A DNA stretch of 20,698 bases. Source: a virus. Below the pieces are notes generated by a model. That model was given only the letters and a program-made list of their open reading frames with translations. It did not search any database and was not told the origin of the DNA. Of the stretch, positions 1-5,724 are shown one piece after another. A program made the position numbers and the translations under genes. The DNA lies in IMG/VR virus record IMGVR_UViG_3300036835_000183, positions 1 to 20,698 of that record; one strand, given 5' to 3'. Each line of letters starts with the position of its first letter. The first letter of the stretch is position 1.

Positions 1-127
1 CGAGCTCGCCGTCAACGGCCGCCGTCGGGGTGTACAACAGGGACCGGTCTCAACCCCCATCGAGACCAACCCCAGCTCTTCCCCGCTGGCTGCAGGGGAG
101 ACCGCAACCGGTGCCGGGACGACGGAA
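1..127. repeat. Terminal direct repeat, left copy (contig circularity overlap)
   Basis: These 127 bases recur exactly at the other end of the window (20572-20698). The length of 127 equals a common maximum k-mer in short-read assemblers, so this is most simply the overlap left when a circular or circularly permuted molecule is assembled. A genuine packaged terminal repeat is possible but less likely, because an open reading frame passes through the repeat without interruption. Confidence 0.95.
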
Positions 128-187
128 AACACGCGTCATCGTGGGCTGTCGTCCCGGCCCGGTCGTGACGATGACCCGTTCCCGTGA
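2..187 (+). CDS. C-terminal part of a junction-spanning hypothetical protein
   Basis: This is the 3' end of the gene that starts at 20339; joined across the circle (20339-20571 plus 1-187) it encodes 139 aa. The frame enters at base 2 and stops at TGA 185-187. The tail encoded here is Ser/Thr/Gly-rich and then basic/acidic (ending RDDDPFP) and looks disordered. The stop overlaps the GTG of the next gene (184), which suggests translational coupling. I recognise no family. See the 20339 entry for the N-terminal half. Confidence 0.7.
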   Translation, partial: ELAVNGRRRGVQQGPVSTPIETNPSSSPLAAGETATGAGTTENTRHRGLSSRPGRDDDPFP

Positions 188-372
188 ACACCGGCCATAC
201 CGCCTACTACCGGGGGGTCAGGTGGGTGACGGTGGCGTGTTCGTGCGGGTGGGTGAGCATGAATCACCGCTCGAGAGGCGAAGCTAGACGGGCGTGGGAC
301 GGTCACCGCACCTACGGGACCCGGTACGGCCGGTACGTGGTCGGTGTCGACGCCCACCGGCGGATCCGGTGA
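184..372 (+). CDS. Small CxC zinc-ribbon-like protein (hypothetical)
   Basis: A 62-aa protein starting at GTG 184, inside the stop codon of the preceding gene (GTGA overlap). Residues 18-22 read A-C-S-C-G, followed by Trp, a common pattern in tiny phage proteins that use a Cys pair plus downstream His as a metal site. The second half is basic (HRSRGEARRAW). Its stop overlaps the GTG of the initiator-like gene at 369. It lies in the rightward early operon between the recombination genes and the replication gene. The function is unknown; a nucleic-acid-binding accessory role is only a guess from its basic charge. Confidence 0.6.
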   Translation: MNTGHTAYYRGVRWVTVACSCGWVSMNHRSRGEARRAWDGHRTYGTRYGRYVVGVDAHRRIR

Positions 373-905
373 ACCGGCCCGATGGGCGGGCGTTCGGGGA
401 GCTGGCGGCGTCGGTGGGACTGTCGGGGTACGCGGTGGCGGCGTACCGGGTGTTGGACGATTACGCCGACCGGTATCGGCGGTCTCAGCCGGGGGTGCGG
501 GTGATCGCCCGGTTGTCGGGGTTCGGGATGACCCGGGTCCGTGACGGGCTCGCGGAACTGGTGGCGGCGGGGTTCGTCGAGGCGTGGTCTCAGGACGGTC
601 AACCGACTGTGTATTGGCTCCCGAAATTGTCCACAACCCCACCACAGGCCGGTGGGGTGGTTGGCGGGGACCCCACCACGGAACCCCACCAACCCCACCA
701 CGGAACCCCACCAACCCCACCACGGGGTGGTGGGAAATTGAGTTGTTTTGAGTTTGAAAGAGGCGCGTCCGGGCCTCTCACACATCCACAGGGCGCCGCC
801 GCGCCGCCCAAAGGGGCGGCGGCGCCCCCCATCAACCCCGAGCTCAACCTCCGCGGTTCCAACGCGGCCCGAGAGCTCCTCCACCGAAACCGCAAACCCC
901 GATGA
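369..905 (+). CDS. Winged-helix replication-initiator-like protein with embedded origin
   Basis: The gene encodes 178 aa. GTG 369 is chosen because it overlaps the upstream stop by 4 nt and removes a low-quality extension. Residues about 10-85 form a helix-turn-helix/winged-helix module: a helical stretch (AVAAYRVLDDYADRYRRSQPG), a recognition-helix region (VRVIARLSGFGMTRVRDGLAELVAAGFV) and a beta-wing ending PTVYWLPK. This pattern is common at the N terminus of phage and plasmid replication proteins. From about residue 90 the protein is low-complexity Pro/His/Thr/Gly with no recognisable fold. The DNA there carries repeated CCCCACCA sites followed by an AT-rich stretch, which recalls lambda O, whose origin lies inside its own gene. 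No helicase or primase partner was seen. The alternative is a plain HTH regulator; a replication role is inferred. Confidence 0.6.
   Translation: MNRPDGRAFGELAASVGLSGYAVAAYRVLDDYADRYRRSQPGVRVIARLSGFGMTRVRDGLAELVAAGFVEAWSQDGQPTVYWLPKLSTTPPQAGGVVGGDPTTEPHQPHHGTPPTPPRGGGKLSCFEFERGASGPLTHPQGAAAPPKGAAAPPINPELNLRGSNAARELLHRNRKPR
637..734 (+). repeat. Iteron-like CCCCACCA repeats, candidate replication origin
   Basis: CCCCACCA occurs at 637, 671, 684, 693, 706 and 715. The last five alternate at 13/9-bp spacing and so form two full 22-bp units (671-692, 693-714) plus half of a third. The array ends in an inverted repeat: CCCACCAC at 716-723, a GGG spacer, and GTGGTGGG at 727-734. An inverted G-rich relative (GGTGGGGTGG, 651-660) lies upstream. 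The array sits in the low-complexity C-terminal coding half of the initiator-like gene. Regular phasing of about two helical turns fits initiator binding; function is inferred. Confidence 0.55.
735..760 (+). other. AT-rich stretch, candidate DNA-unwinding element
   Basis: Of these 26 bases, 19 are A or T and none is C, which is exceptional in this GC-rich genome. TTGAGTT occurs twice. The stretch directly follows the CCCCACCA array and its terminal hairpin, where an unwinding element would be expected next to iterons. It is still inside the coding frame of the initiator-like gene (residues about KLSCFEFER). Confidence 0.45.
791..827 (+). other. Strong GC hairpin inside the initiator-like gene
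   Basis: An inner stem GCCGCCC (803-809) pairs with GGGCGGC (814-820) around a 4-nt loop, and an outer stem GGGCGCC (791-797) pairs with GGCGCCC (821-827) with a 5-nt bulge on the left arm. No T-run follows, so it is not a typical intrinsic terminator. It encodes a duplicated A-A-P-P peptide pattern. It may be part of the presumed origin or an mRNA structure. Confidence 0.5.
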
Positions 906-1186
906 CCGACGACCTGGACCCGGGTGAGTGCGGGTGGTGCGGCACCGTGTTCACCGACCCGCCGTGGTGCGACCACTGCCACGAAGAACGCGACCACGCC
1001 CACCGAACCCGCTACACCAGCGAACAACGCGAAAACGCAGAAGCAGGCCTCGCCGCGGCACGGGAAGCGTTACGCAACGCCCGCAACCAACGCCTCATCA
1101 CCAACCAGCACGGCGGTTCTCCCGATGAGAGTGAACGCCCGTTTCGAGACATGGACCGTCCCACAACGAACCGGGCCGAACCGTGA
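902..1186 (+). CDS. Small double-CxxC zinc-finger protein (hypothetical)
   Basis: A 94-aa protein starting at ATG 902 with an ATGA overlap on the upstream stop. The N terminus carries two Cys pairs, CGWC (residues about 10-13) and CDHCH (about 23-27), spaced like a treble-clef or zinc-ribbon metal site. Residues about 38-65 are predicted helical with Arg/Glu/Ala alternation (EQRENAEAGLAAAREALRNA) and may form a coiled coil. The last third is polar and probably disordered. The GTG of the next gene overlaps its stop. No family recognised; nucleic-acid or protein binding is likely from the zinc pattern only. Confidence 0.65.
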   Translation: MTDDLDPGECGWCGTVFTDPPWCDHCHEERDHAHRTRYTSEQRENAEAGLAAAREALRNARNQRLITNQHGGSPDESERPFRDMDRPTTNRAEP

Positions 1187-1410
1187 CGGTCCCGCCCGGG
1201 AAACTCACCTGGTGGAAAGGCCCCACGAAACTGTGGTTCGTCCGGTGCGCCTACTGCCGCACCGACCTCGCCGCCGGCGCCGACCTGGTCGACACCCTCA
1301 AGGTCGCCGAGTCGAACGCGTCGGCCCGTCCATGCTGTACCGCGTGGTCTACAACCAAGACGACGAGCTCGACTGCACCGACGACCCCGACGACTGCCGG
1401 CACCGAATGA
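1183..1410 (+). CDS. Small Cys-rich protein, 3' part overlapping the next gene out of frame
   Basis: GTG 1183 overlaps the upstream stop (GTGA) and opens a 75-aa frame. Residues 1-50 have normal G/C third positions and contain CAYC (residues 22-25) and a Cys-Cys pair near residue 51, a plausible zinc site. After about base 1326 the third-position signal fades in this frame, and the Thr/Ser-rich tail looks like a shadow of the gene at 1332. Either the protein really ends with an unconstrained tail, or a -1 frameshift (natural or a sequence error) joins it to the membrane protein downstream. Function unknown. Confidence 0.5.
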   Translation: MTVPPGKLTWWKGPTKLWFVRCAYCRTDLAAGADLVDTLKVAESNASARPCCTAWSTTKTTSSTAPTTPTTAGTE

Positions 1411-1499
1411 TGTTCCTGTTCCTGGTCGTCGCGTTGGCCGCCACATTGGGCGGCCTCGCGCTCGGGTTCCTGTTGGACTGGATGCAAGGGAGACTGTGA
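1332..1499 (+). CDS. Small single-span membrane protein
   Basis: A 55-aa protein from ATG 1332. An acidic N-terminal segment with two Cys (DELDCTDDPDDC, about residues 11-22) precedes one strong hydrophobic helix at about residues 26-49 ending LLDW, then a short basic tail. This predicts an inner-membrane protein with its acidic end probably outside. It overlaps the upstream Cys-rich frame by 79 nt, far more than the usual 4 nt here, and its codon bias is better than that frame in the overlap. The next gene starts at the last base of its stop. It is the first of three consecutive tiny membrane proteins; a lysis or exclusion role is conceivable but unproven. Confidence 0.55.
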   Translation: MLYRVVYNQDDELDCTDDPDDCRHRMMFLFLVVALAATLGGLALGFLLDWMQGRL

Positions 1500-1588
1500 T
1501 GACCGACACCCAGGCGTGGATCACCGCCATCAGCGTCGCCGTCATCGCCGGCGTCGCCCTCGTCCGGTTCCTGCTCGCCCGCCGATGA
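1499..1588 (+). CDS. Very small membrane peptide (29 aa)
   Basis: ATG 1499 shares its first base with the stop of the preceding gene, and the frame ends at TGA 1586-1588. The 29-aa product is a short polar start followed by one hydrophobic helix (about residues 7-25) and a C-terminal Arg pair. This is a typical single-span micropeptide with its positive end in the cytoplasm. It is supported by chained stop-start overlaps on both sides (next ATG at 1585) and consistent G/C third positions. Function unknown. Confidence 0.5.
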   Translation: MTDTQAWITAISVAVIAGVALVRFLLARR

Positions 1589-1788
1589 CCGCCGCCACCC
1601 ACCAGGCCGCGCTACTCGCGCTCCTCGGGATCGTCGCCATCGTCGGGATCGTCGCCGGTGTCGTCCTCGCCGGGCTCGGCTACTCGTCGGCCGGCGCGTT
1701 CGCCGTGTCGTCCGGGTGCGTGGGTGTGCTCGGCACCCTCGCCACCGAACACGTCACCCGCCGACGCACCGAGGGTGACGATCGATGA
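1585..1788 (+). CDS. Small two-span membrane protein, holin-like
   Basis: A 67-aa protein from ATG 1585, which overlaps the upstream stop (ATGA); the HNH gene begins in its own stop at 1785. Two hydrophobic segments, about residues 8-32 (rich in Ile/Val/Gly/Ala) and 36-54, are separated by a short Gly-Tyr-Ser-Ser turn, with a highly charged C-terminal tail (RRRTEGDDR). The size, two helices and charged tail match class II holins. However, it sits ahead of the terminase rather than beside the endolysin, where another two-span candidate lies at 16197. It may be an antiholin, a second holin or an unrelated membrane protein. Confidence 0.55.
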   Translation: MTAATHQAALLALLGIVAIVGIVAGVVLAGLGYSSAGAFAVSSGCVGVLGTLATEHVTRRRTEGDDR

Positions 1789-2225
1789 CCTCGGCGTGGG
1801 CTCGGAACGGGGCGCTACGCCGCCGTCTACGACTGTTCATCCTCGACCGTGACCGGCACGTGTGCCACTGGTGCGGCGGGTACGCCGACACCGTCGACCA
1901 TGTGACACCCCGCATCGAAGGCGGCACCGACCACCCGGCGAACCTGGTGGCGGCCTGTGGTGCGTGCAACAGCCGCCGGTCCCTCGAGTGGGTGCGGGCA
2001 CACAGGGGCGTGGACCCGACGGGGCGGCGAAGGGGGAGGGCATCGACGGTGGGGGGCGAAAACCGGGGAGGCCGGTTTTCGGGGGACCCGGTTTTTTGGG
2101 GGCGTGGTAGTCAGGTCACGTCTCGAGCACTCCACGCCCTGAATCGCCCCGCCCGAACCAGTGTTCGCCGGAAACGGCCGGATGCCGGCGTACTCGCCCA
2201 GGAACGGCCCGCCAGTGGCCCGTAG
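1785..2225 (+). CDS. HNH endonuclease, terminase-associated
   Basis: ATG 1785 is coupled to the preceding gene. Residues about 18-68 form a complete HNH domain: CHWC (zinc pair), DHVTPRIEGGTDHPANL (His pair with the central Asn) and CGACN (second zinc pair). HNH proteins beside terL are known packaging partners, for example HK97 gp74, and stimulate cohesive-end cleavage. After about base 2045 the coding quality drops: third positions lose their G/C bias and the DNA carries hairpins and repeats. The true end may therefore lie upstream, or the reading frame may run through a packaging site. No small terminase gene was recognised between this gene and terL, so this protein may be essential for packaging. 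Confidence 0.85.
   Translation: MTSAWARNGALRRRLRLFILDRDRHVCHWCGGYADTVDHVTPRIEGGTDHPANLVAACGACNSRRSLEWVRAHRGVDPTGRRRGRASTVGGENRGGRFSGDPVFWGRGSQVTSRALHALNRPARTSVRRKRPDAGVLAQERPASGP
2057..2102. repeat. CCGGTTTT inverted and direct repeats upstream of terL (possible cos or terminator)
   Basis: CGAAAACCGG at 2057-2066 pairs perfectly with CCGGTTTTCG at 2072-2081 across a 5-nt loop. The motif recurs directly as CCGGTTTTCGGGGG (2072-2085) and CCGGTTTTTTGGGGG (2088-2102), 16 bp apart. The T-runs are unusual for this GC-rich DNA. Lying between the HNH core and the large terminase, it could be a packaging recognition or cos region; a hairpin followed by six Ts could instead be an intrinsic terminator. 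Confidence 0.5.
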
Positions 2226-2234
2226 AGCCCGCCG

Positions 2235-3734
2235 GTGACGGCGGCCGGCACCACAGACCGGGCCGGTGTGCTCGCTTCGGCGGCGCCTACGGCGCGGGGG
2301 CGGGGGCGGGGGGAGCGGACCGGCGCTCGTGACACGCGGGTGTCGCGGGAGGCGCCGCCGTGGCGGGCGTGGCGGACGAAGAGCCGGGCGGCGCGGGCGA
2401 TCCGGTTCATCGAGACGTACTGCCGGGTGCCGGCCGGGCCGTTCGGCGGGCAGCTGATGAAGGTCCGCCCCTATCAGCGTCACGCCCTCGAGGAGCTGCT
2501 GGCGTCGAGGGTGCGGACTGGTGGGTTGCAGATCCCGCGGGGCAACGCCAAGTCCGGGTTGTGGGCGGCGGTGGGGTTGTGGGCGTTGTGCGACCATCCC
2601 GACACGCCGCAGGTGCCGCTGGTGGCGTTCAACGGGAAGCAGGCGACCCGCAACCTGTTGGAGCCGATCGCGGCGATGGTCCGCTCGCACCCGGAGCTCG
2701 AGGGCCGGGTGGTCCCGTACTCGGCGATCAATGACCGTCGGGTGTGGTCGCGGTGGAACAACGGGACGCTGGTCACGCTCCCCGCCGATGTGGACGGGTT
2801 GCAGGGGTTGAACCCGACGATCGCGTTGGTCGACGAGGCGCAGACGATCACTCCGGCGGTGTTCGCGGCGGTGATGCAGGGCGCCGGGAAGCGGGCTGAG
2901 TCGCTGGTGTTGGCGATCGGGACGCCGGCGCCGAACGCGCAAACGTCGGCGCTGTTCGGGTTGCGGGAACGGGCCGCGGAGGGGGCGCAGGTGACGTGGG
3001 TCGAACACGCGGCGGCGGCGGGGTGCGCGGTCGATGACCGGCGGGAGTGGCATCGAGCTAACCCGGGCATCAAGGCCGGCCTGTTGGATGCCGCCGTTCT
3101 CGAGGCGGAGCTGCAGCTGGTGTCGGAGGCCGAGTTCCGCATGTACCGGTTGGGGCAGTGGGTGGACGCCACGTTGGCGGGGTGGCTGCCGGGCACGGCG
3201 TGGGATGACTGCCCGAACGTGCCGCCGGCGGACCCGGATGCGGAGATCGTGTTGGGCCTGGCGGGCACGTTCGCCAGCTCGTTCGCGTTGATCGGGGCCA
3301 CGTTGGACGGCGGGCTGTTCACCGCCTGGATCGCCGAGTCGGTGACCGAGGCCGAGCTTGAGTCGGTGTTGGCGGACGCGTTCGACCGGTGGCAGGTGTT
3401 GACGCTGGTGGTCCAGCCTCGGATCCTGCCGAACTTGGTGGGCAGGATGACCGACGCGGGGATGCCGGTGCGGGTGTGGCAGGACACCAAGGAGCTCGAG
3501 GTCGGGTCGTCGACGGAGTTCCGCCGTGCCATCGTCGAAGGCCGGGTCGCGCACGATCATGATCCGACGTTGGCGGCGCACATCGCCGCGACGGTGGGTT
3601 CGTCGACCCCCGACGGGCAGCTTCGTCTCGTCGCCCCGGACGACGGCCGGCCCGTCGACGCCGCCCGGGCGGCGCGGTTGGCGTGGTGGACGGCCCGGGA
3701 CACCGAACGCCACGCCGCCCCAGCAATCTTCTGA
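2235..3734 (+). CDS. terL: Terminase large subunit, nuclease motifs apparently degenerate
   Basis: This 499-aa protein is the ATP-driven motor that packages DNA through the portal. The ATPase domain is intact: a deviant Walker A PRGNAKS at residues 101-107, Walker B ALVDEAQ around D200-E201, and a coupling motif LAIGT (226-230). The C-terminal RNase H-like nuclease is recognisable from its third region, HDHDP (440-444) and VDAARAA (474-480). However, the usual first acidic motif (of the type G-x-D) reads GLAGT (341-345), and the second (usually D-P) reads VVQPRIL (392-398). Two metal-binding acids therefore seem to be missing. Start GTG 2235 is uncertain; the Arg/Gly-rich first 40 residues may be untranslated, with GTG 2340 an alternative. 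Portal follows after a 70-bp gap. Family assignment is firm; nuclease loss is inferred. Confidence 0.93.
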   Translation: MTAAGTTDRAGVLASAAPTARGRGRGERTGARDTRVSREAPPWRAWRTKSRAARAIRFIETYCRVPAGPFGGQLMKVRPYQRHALEELLASRVRTGGLQIPRGNAKSGLWAAVGLWALCDHPDTPQVPLVAFNGKQATRNLLEPIAAMVRSHPELEGRVVPYSAINDRRVWSRWNNGTLVTLPADVDGLQGLNPTIALVDEAQTITPAVFAAVMQGAGKRAESLVLAIGTPAPNAQTSALFGLRERAAEGAQVTWVEHAAAAGCAVDDRREWHRANPGIKAGLLDAAVLEAELQLVSEAEFRMYRLGQWVDATLAGWLPGTAWDDCPNVPPADPDAEIVLGLAGTFASSFALIGATLDGGLFTAWIAESVTEAELESVLADAFDRWQVLTLVVQPRILPNLVGRMTDAGMPVRVWQDTKELEVGSSTEFRRAIVEGRVAHDHDPTLAAHIAATVGSSTPDGQLRLVAPDDGRPVDAARAARLAWWTARDTERHAAPAIF

Positions 3735-3766
3735 ATTTCCTGAATTTCCAGAATTTCCTGGATTCC
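3731..3766 (+). repeat. AT-rich 9-bp tandem repeat at the terL-portal junction
   Basis: Four tandem 9-mers: CTGAATTTC (3731-3739), CTGAATTTC (3740-3748), CAGAATTTC (3749-3757) and a diverged CTGGATTCC (3758-3766). The terL stop TGA lies in the first unit. The block is locally AT-rich in a GC-rich genome and occupies half of the 70-bp gap (3735-3804) before portal, which otherwise shows no clear promoter or strong ribosome-binding site. Confidence 0.8.
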
Positions 3767-3804
3767 CGGTAGTTCGCGGGAGTTAGCGCGACACTGGGCA
3801 GCGC

Positions 3805-5037
3805 ATGGGCGTCATCGACCGGGCGCGAACGATCGCCAGGCAGTGGTCGCCGCCGTCGTGGTGGCCGATCCCGGGCCCGTACACGTCGGTCTTCGTTTCC
3901 GACACCGGCGCGCAGTGGTGGCAGATGCCCGTCACCGCCCGCACCGCGCTGTCGGTGGCGGCCGTCTATCGGGCGTTGGCGATCTACGCCGACGAGATCG
4001 GCACGCTGCCGGTGCAACGCCTGCGGGGCGACTACGAGCAGCTCCCGGAACCGCCGTTCGTCGCGAGACCGGCCGGTGACGTGGTGGGGTGGACGGACGA
4101 GGTCGGCCAGATCCTGTGGTCGCTGGTGTTGCGCGGGAACGCCTACCTGCTGGTCACCGGGTACGACTGGACCGGCTACCCGGAGTCGTTCTACGTGTTG
4201 AACCCCGACACCGTGACCGTCGAACCGGCGCCGGCCGGGGGGTGGCAGTACCGGTGGACGACCGGATCCGGTGGCGAGATGGTTTTGGCGAACCCGTCGC
4301 CGCTCGAGCTGCTGCATGTCCGGTGGCAGCGGCCGCCGGGCGCGCCGGTCGGGCTGGGGATCCTGGACGTGAACGCCGGCCCCGGTTCGGCGTTGGCGGC
4401 CGCCTACGCCGCCCAGTCGTATGCCACGGATTCATTGTCGAATCCGGTGCCGCCGGCGGTGCTCACCCACCCGTTGCGGTTGAACAAGGACCAGGCCGCC
4501 GCGCTGCAAACCCAGTGGGCCACGTCGACCGGGCGGGGCCGGTCCGTGCCCGCCGTCCTGTCCGGCGGCGTCACCTACCAGCCCCTGACCGTCACCCCCC
4601 GCGATGTCCAGTTGATCGAAAGCCAACGGTGGTCGGCGACATCGATCGCGGTGATGTTCGGGCTGCCGCCGTACATGCTGGGCGGGTCCACCGGCGACAG
4701 CCTCACCTACTCCACCGTCGAAGGCGAGATGACCCGGCTGTGGGTGCAGACGTTGCAGCCGATGTGCATCCGCCTGCAACGGGCGTTCAACGCCTGGCTC
4801 CCCAGCGGGCAACGGTTGCGGTTCAACCCCGACGCCCTGCTACGCAGCCAGACGTTGGACCGGTTCAACGCCCACAAGATCGCCATCGACGCCGGGTTCG
4901 AAACCGTCGACGAGGTCCGCCAGCTCGAGAACCGTCCACCCCTCGAAAGCACCGCCGAGGTTCCCGCCGCGCTCCCCGCCGCCCGTCCCACCGACGCACC
5001 CACCCCCGCCCCGGCCGTGTTGGAGGTTGTGCCATGA
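3805..5037 (+). CDS. Portal protein, HK97-like (Phage_portal)
   Basis: A 410-aa protein forming the dodecameric ring at the capsid vertex through which DNA passes. Family features include the N-terminal ARTALSVAAVYRALAIYADEIGTLPV region (about residues 46-71), the L-R-G-N-A-Y-L strand (about 109-115), YVLNPDTV and ELLHVRW, and later SVAVMFGLPPYMLGG-type and NPDALLRSQTLDRF segments. All are typical of HK97-type portals. The length fits the family. ATG 3805 is the first usable start after an in-frame TAG at 3784. The C-terminal 25 residues are Pro/Ala-rich and probably disordered. The protease start overlaps its stop by 4 nt. Confidence 0.93.
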   Translation: MGVIDRARTIARQWSPPSWWPIPGPYTSVFVSDTGAQWWQMPVTARTALSVAAVYRALAIYADEIGTLPVQRLRGDYEQLPEPPFVARPAGDVVGWTDEVGQILWSLVLRGNAYLLVTGYDWTGYPESFYVLNPDTVTVEPAPAGGWQYRWTTGSGGEMVLANPSPLELLHVRWQRPPGAPVGLGILDVNAGPGSALAAAYAAQSYATDSLSNPVPPAVLTHPLRLNKDQAAALQTQWATSTGRGRSVPAVLSGGVTYQPLTVTPRDVQLIESQRWSATSIAVMFGLPPYMLGGSTGDSLTYSTVEGEMTRLWVQTLQPMCIRLQRAFNAWLPSGQRLRFNPDALLRSQTLDRFNAHKIAIDAGFETVDEVRQLENRPPLESTAEVPAALPAARPTDAPTPAPAVLEVVP

Positions 5038-5600
5038 GCGAAACCGTTTCCCGCCGGTTCGACGCCGCCTTCGAGCTCGGCGACGGCCGCACCGTCATCG
5101 GCCGGTGCGTCCCCTACAACACCCCGTCGATGGTCGCCGACGGCGACGGTGGCGTCCCGTACACCGAAGTGTTCCGGCCCGGCGCGTTTCGCCGGTGCGT
5201 TCGGGCCGCGCCGCGGGTGGAGTTACGCCACGAACACGACGAGACCATCACCGGCCGGATCGGCCGGGCCCGAGTGCTGCGCGAGGAACCCGACGGCCTC
5301 TACGGCGAGTTCGCGATGGTCGACGGCACCGTCGGCGACCATGCCCTCGAGCTCGTCCGGGCCGGGATCCTGCACTCCATGTCCGTCCACGCCGTCGTCT
5401 ACCCCCACGGCACCCACCGCCTCGACGACGGCACCATCGAACGGACGTTGGCGTCGCTGCTGCATGTCGGGCTCACGTCGACCCCCGCTTACGAAACCGC
5501 CCGGGTGCTAGCTGTACGGACCGGGCCGGTGTCAGCGGTCGACGAGATGCGTGACATCACGGCCCGGCTGCGCGTACGCTCACCGCGAGTTCCCAGCTAG
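5034..5600 (+). CDS. Prohead maturation protease, HK97 family (S78)
   Basis: A 188-aa protein starting at ATG 5034 with an ATGA overlap on portal. It digests scaffold/capsid N-terminal domains during prohead maturation. Family marks are the opening R-F-D-A-x-F-E strand, EVFRPGAF (about residues 43-50), the catalytic His region ELRHEHDETITGRI (about 63-76), the catalytic Ser region ILHSMSV (about 110-116), and LTSTPAYETARV near the C terminus. Its place between portal and capsid is canonical. No separate scaffold gene is present, in keeping with a scaffold-like delta domain at the capsid N terminus. Confidence 0.92.
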   Translation: MSETVSRRFDAAFELGDGRTVIGRCVPYNTPSMVADGDGGVPYTEVFRPGAFRRCVRAAPRVELRHEHDETITGRIGRARVLREEPDGLYGEFAMVDGTVGDHALELVRAGILHSMSVHAVVYPHGTHRLDDGTIERTLASLLHVGLTSTPAYETARVLAVRTGPVSAVDEMRDITARLRVRSPRVPS

Positions 5601-5724
5601 GCACCGCACCCCGGAAACGGCACCCCGACACCCCCGCCGGCGGGCGGGCACCCCGGAAGCCGCGAGCCCGGCACCCGGCGACGCGACGAACGACACCATG
5701 TCGAACGTCCCACAGGGGTGACCC
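5601..5724. other. Intergenic spacer between protease and capsid
   Basis: This is the longest non-coding stretch in the window (124 bp). It contains a perfect 12-bp palindrome CCCGCCGGCGGG (5633-5644) and two copies of GCACCCCGGAA (5606-5616 and 5648-5658) flanking it, with a related GGCACCCCG between. No convincing -10/-35 pair is visible. A purine-rich AGGGG ends about 9 nt before the capsid ATG and is the likely ribosome-binding site. The palindrome could be an mRNA-stability or attenuation hairpin upstream of the most highly expressed gene. Confidence 0.5.

Noticed and set aside
2291-2313. G-rich run in the terL 5' region as a quadruplex
   Set aside because: Only three adjacent G-runs separated by single C are present before a break, so it does not clearly meet the four-run rule; it is noted only as low complexity.
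1827-3713. 628-aa minus-strand open frame opposite terL and HNH
   Set aside because: It is antisense to clear terL motifs; the product is Arg/Pro/His-rich, typical of a shadow frame in GC-rich DNA.
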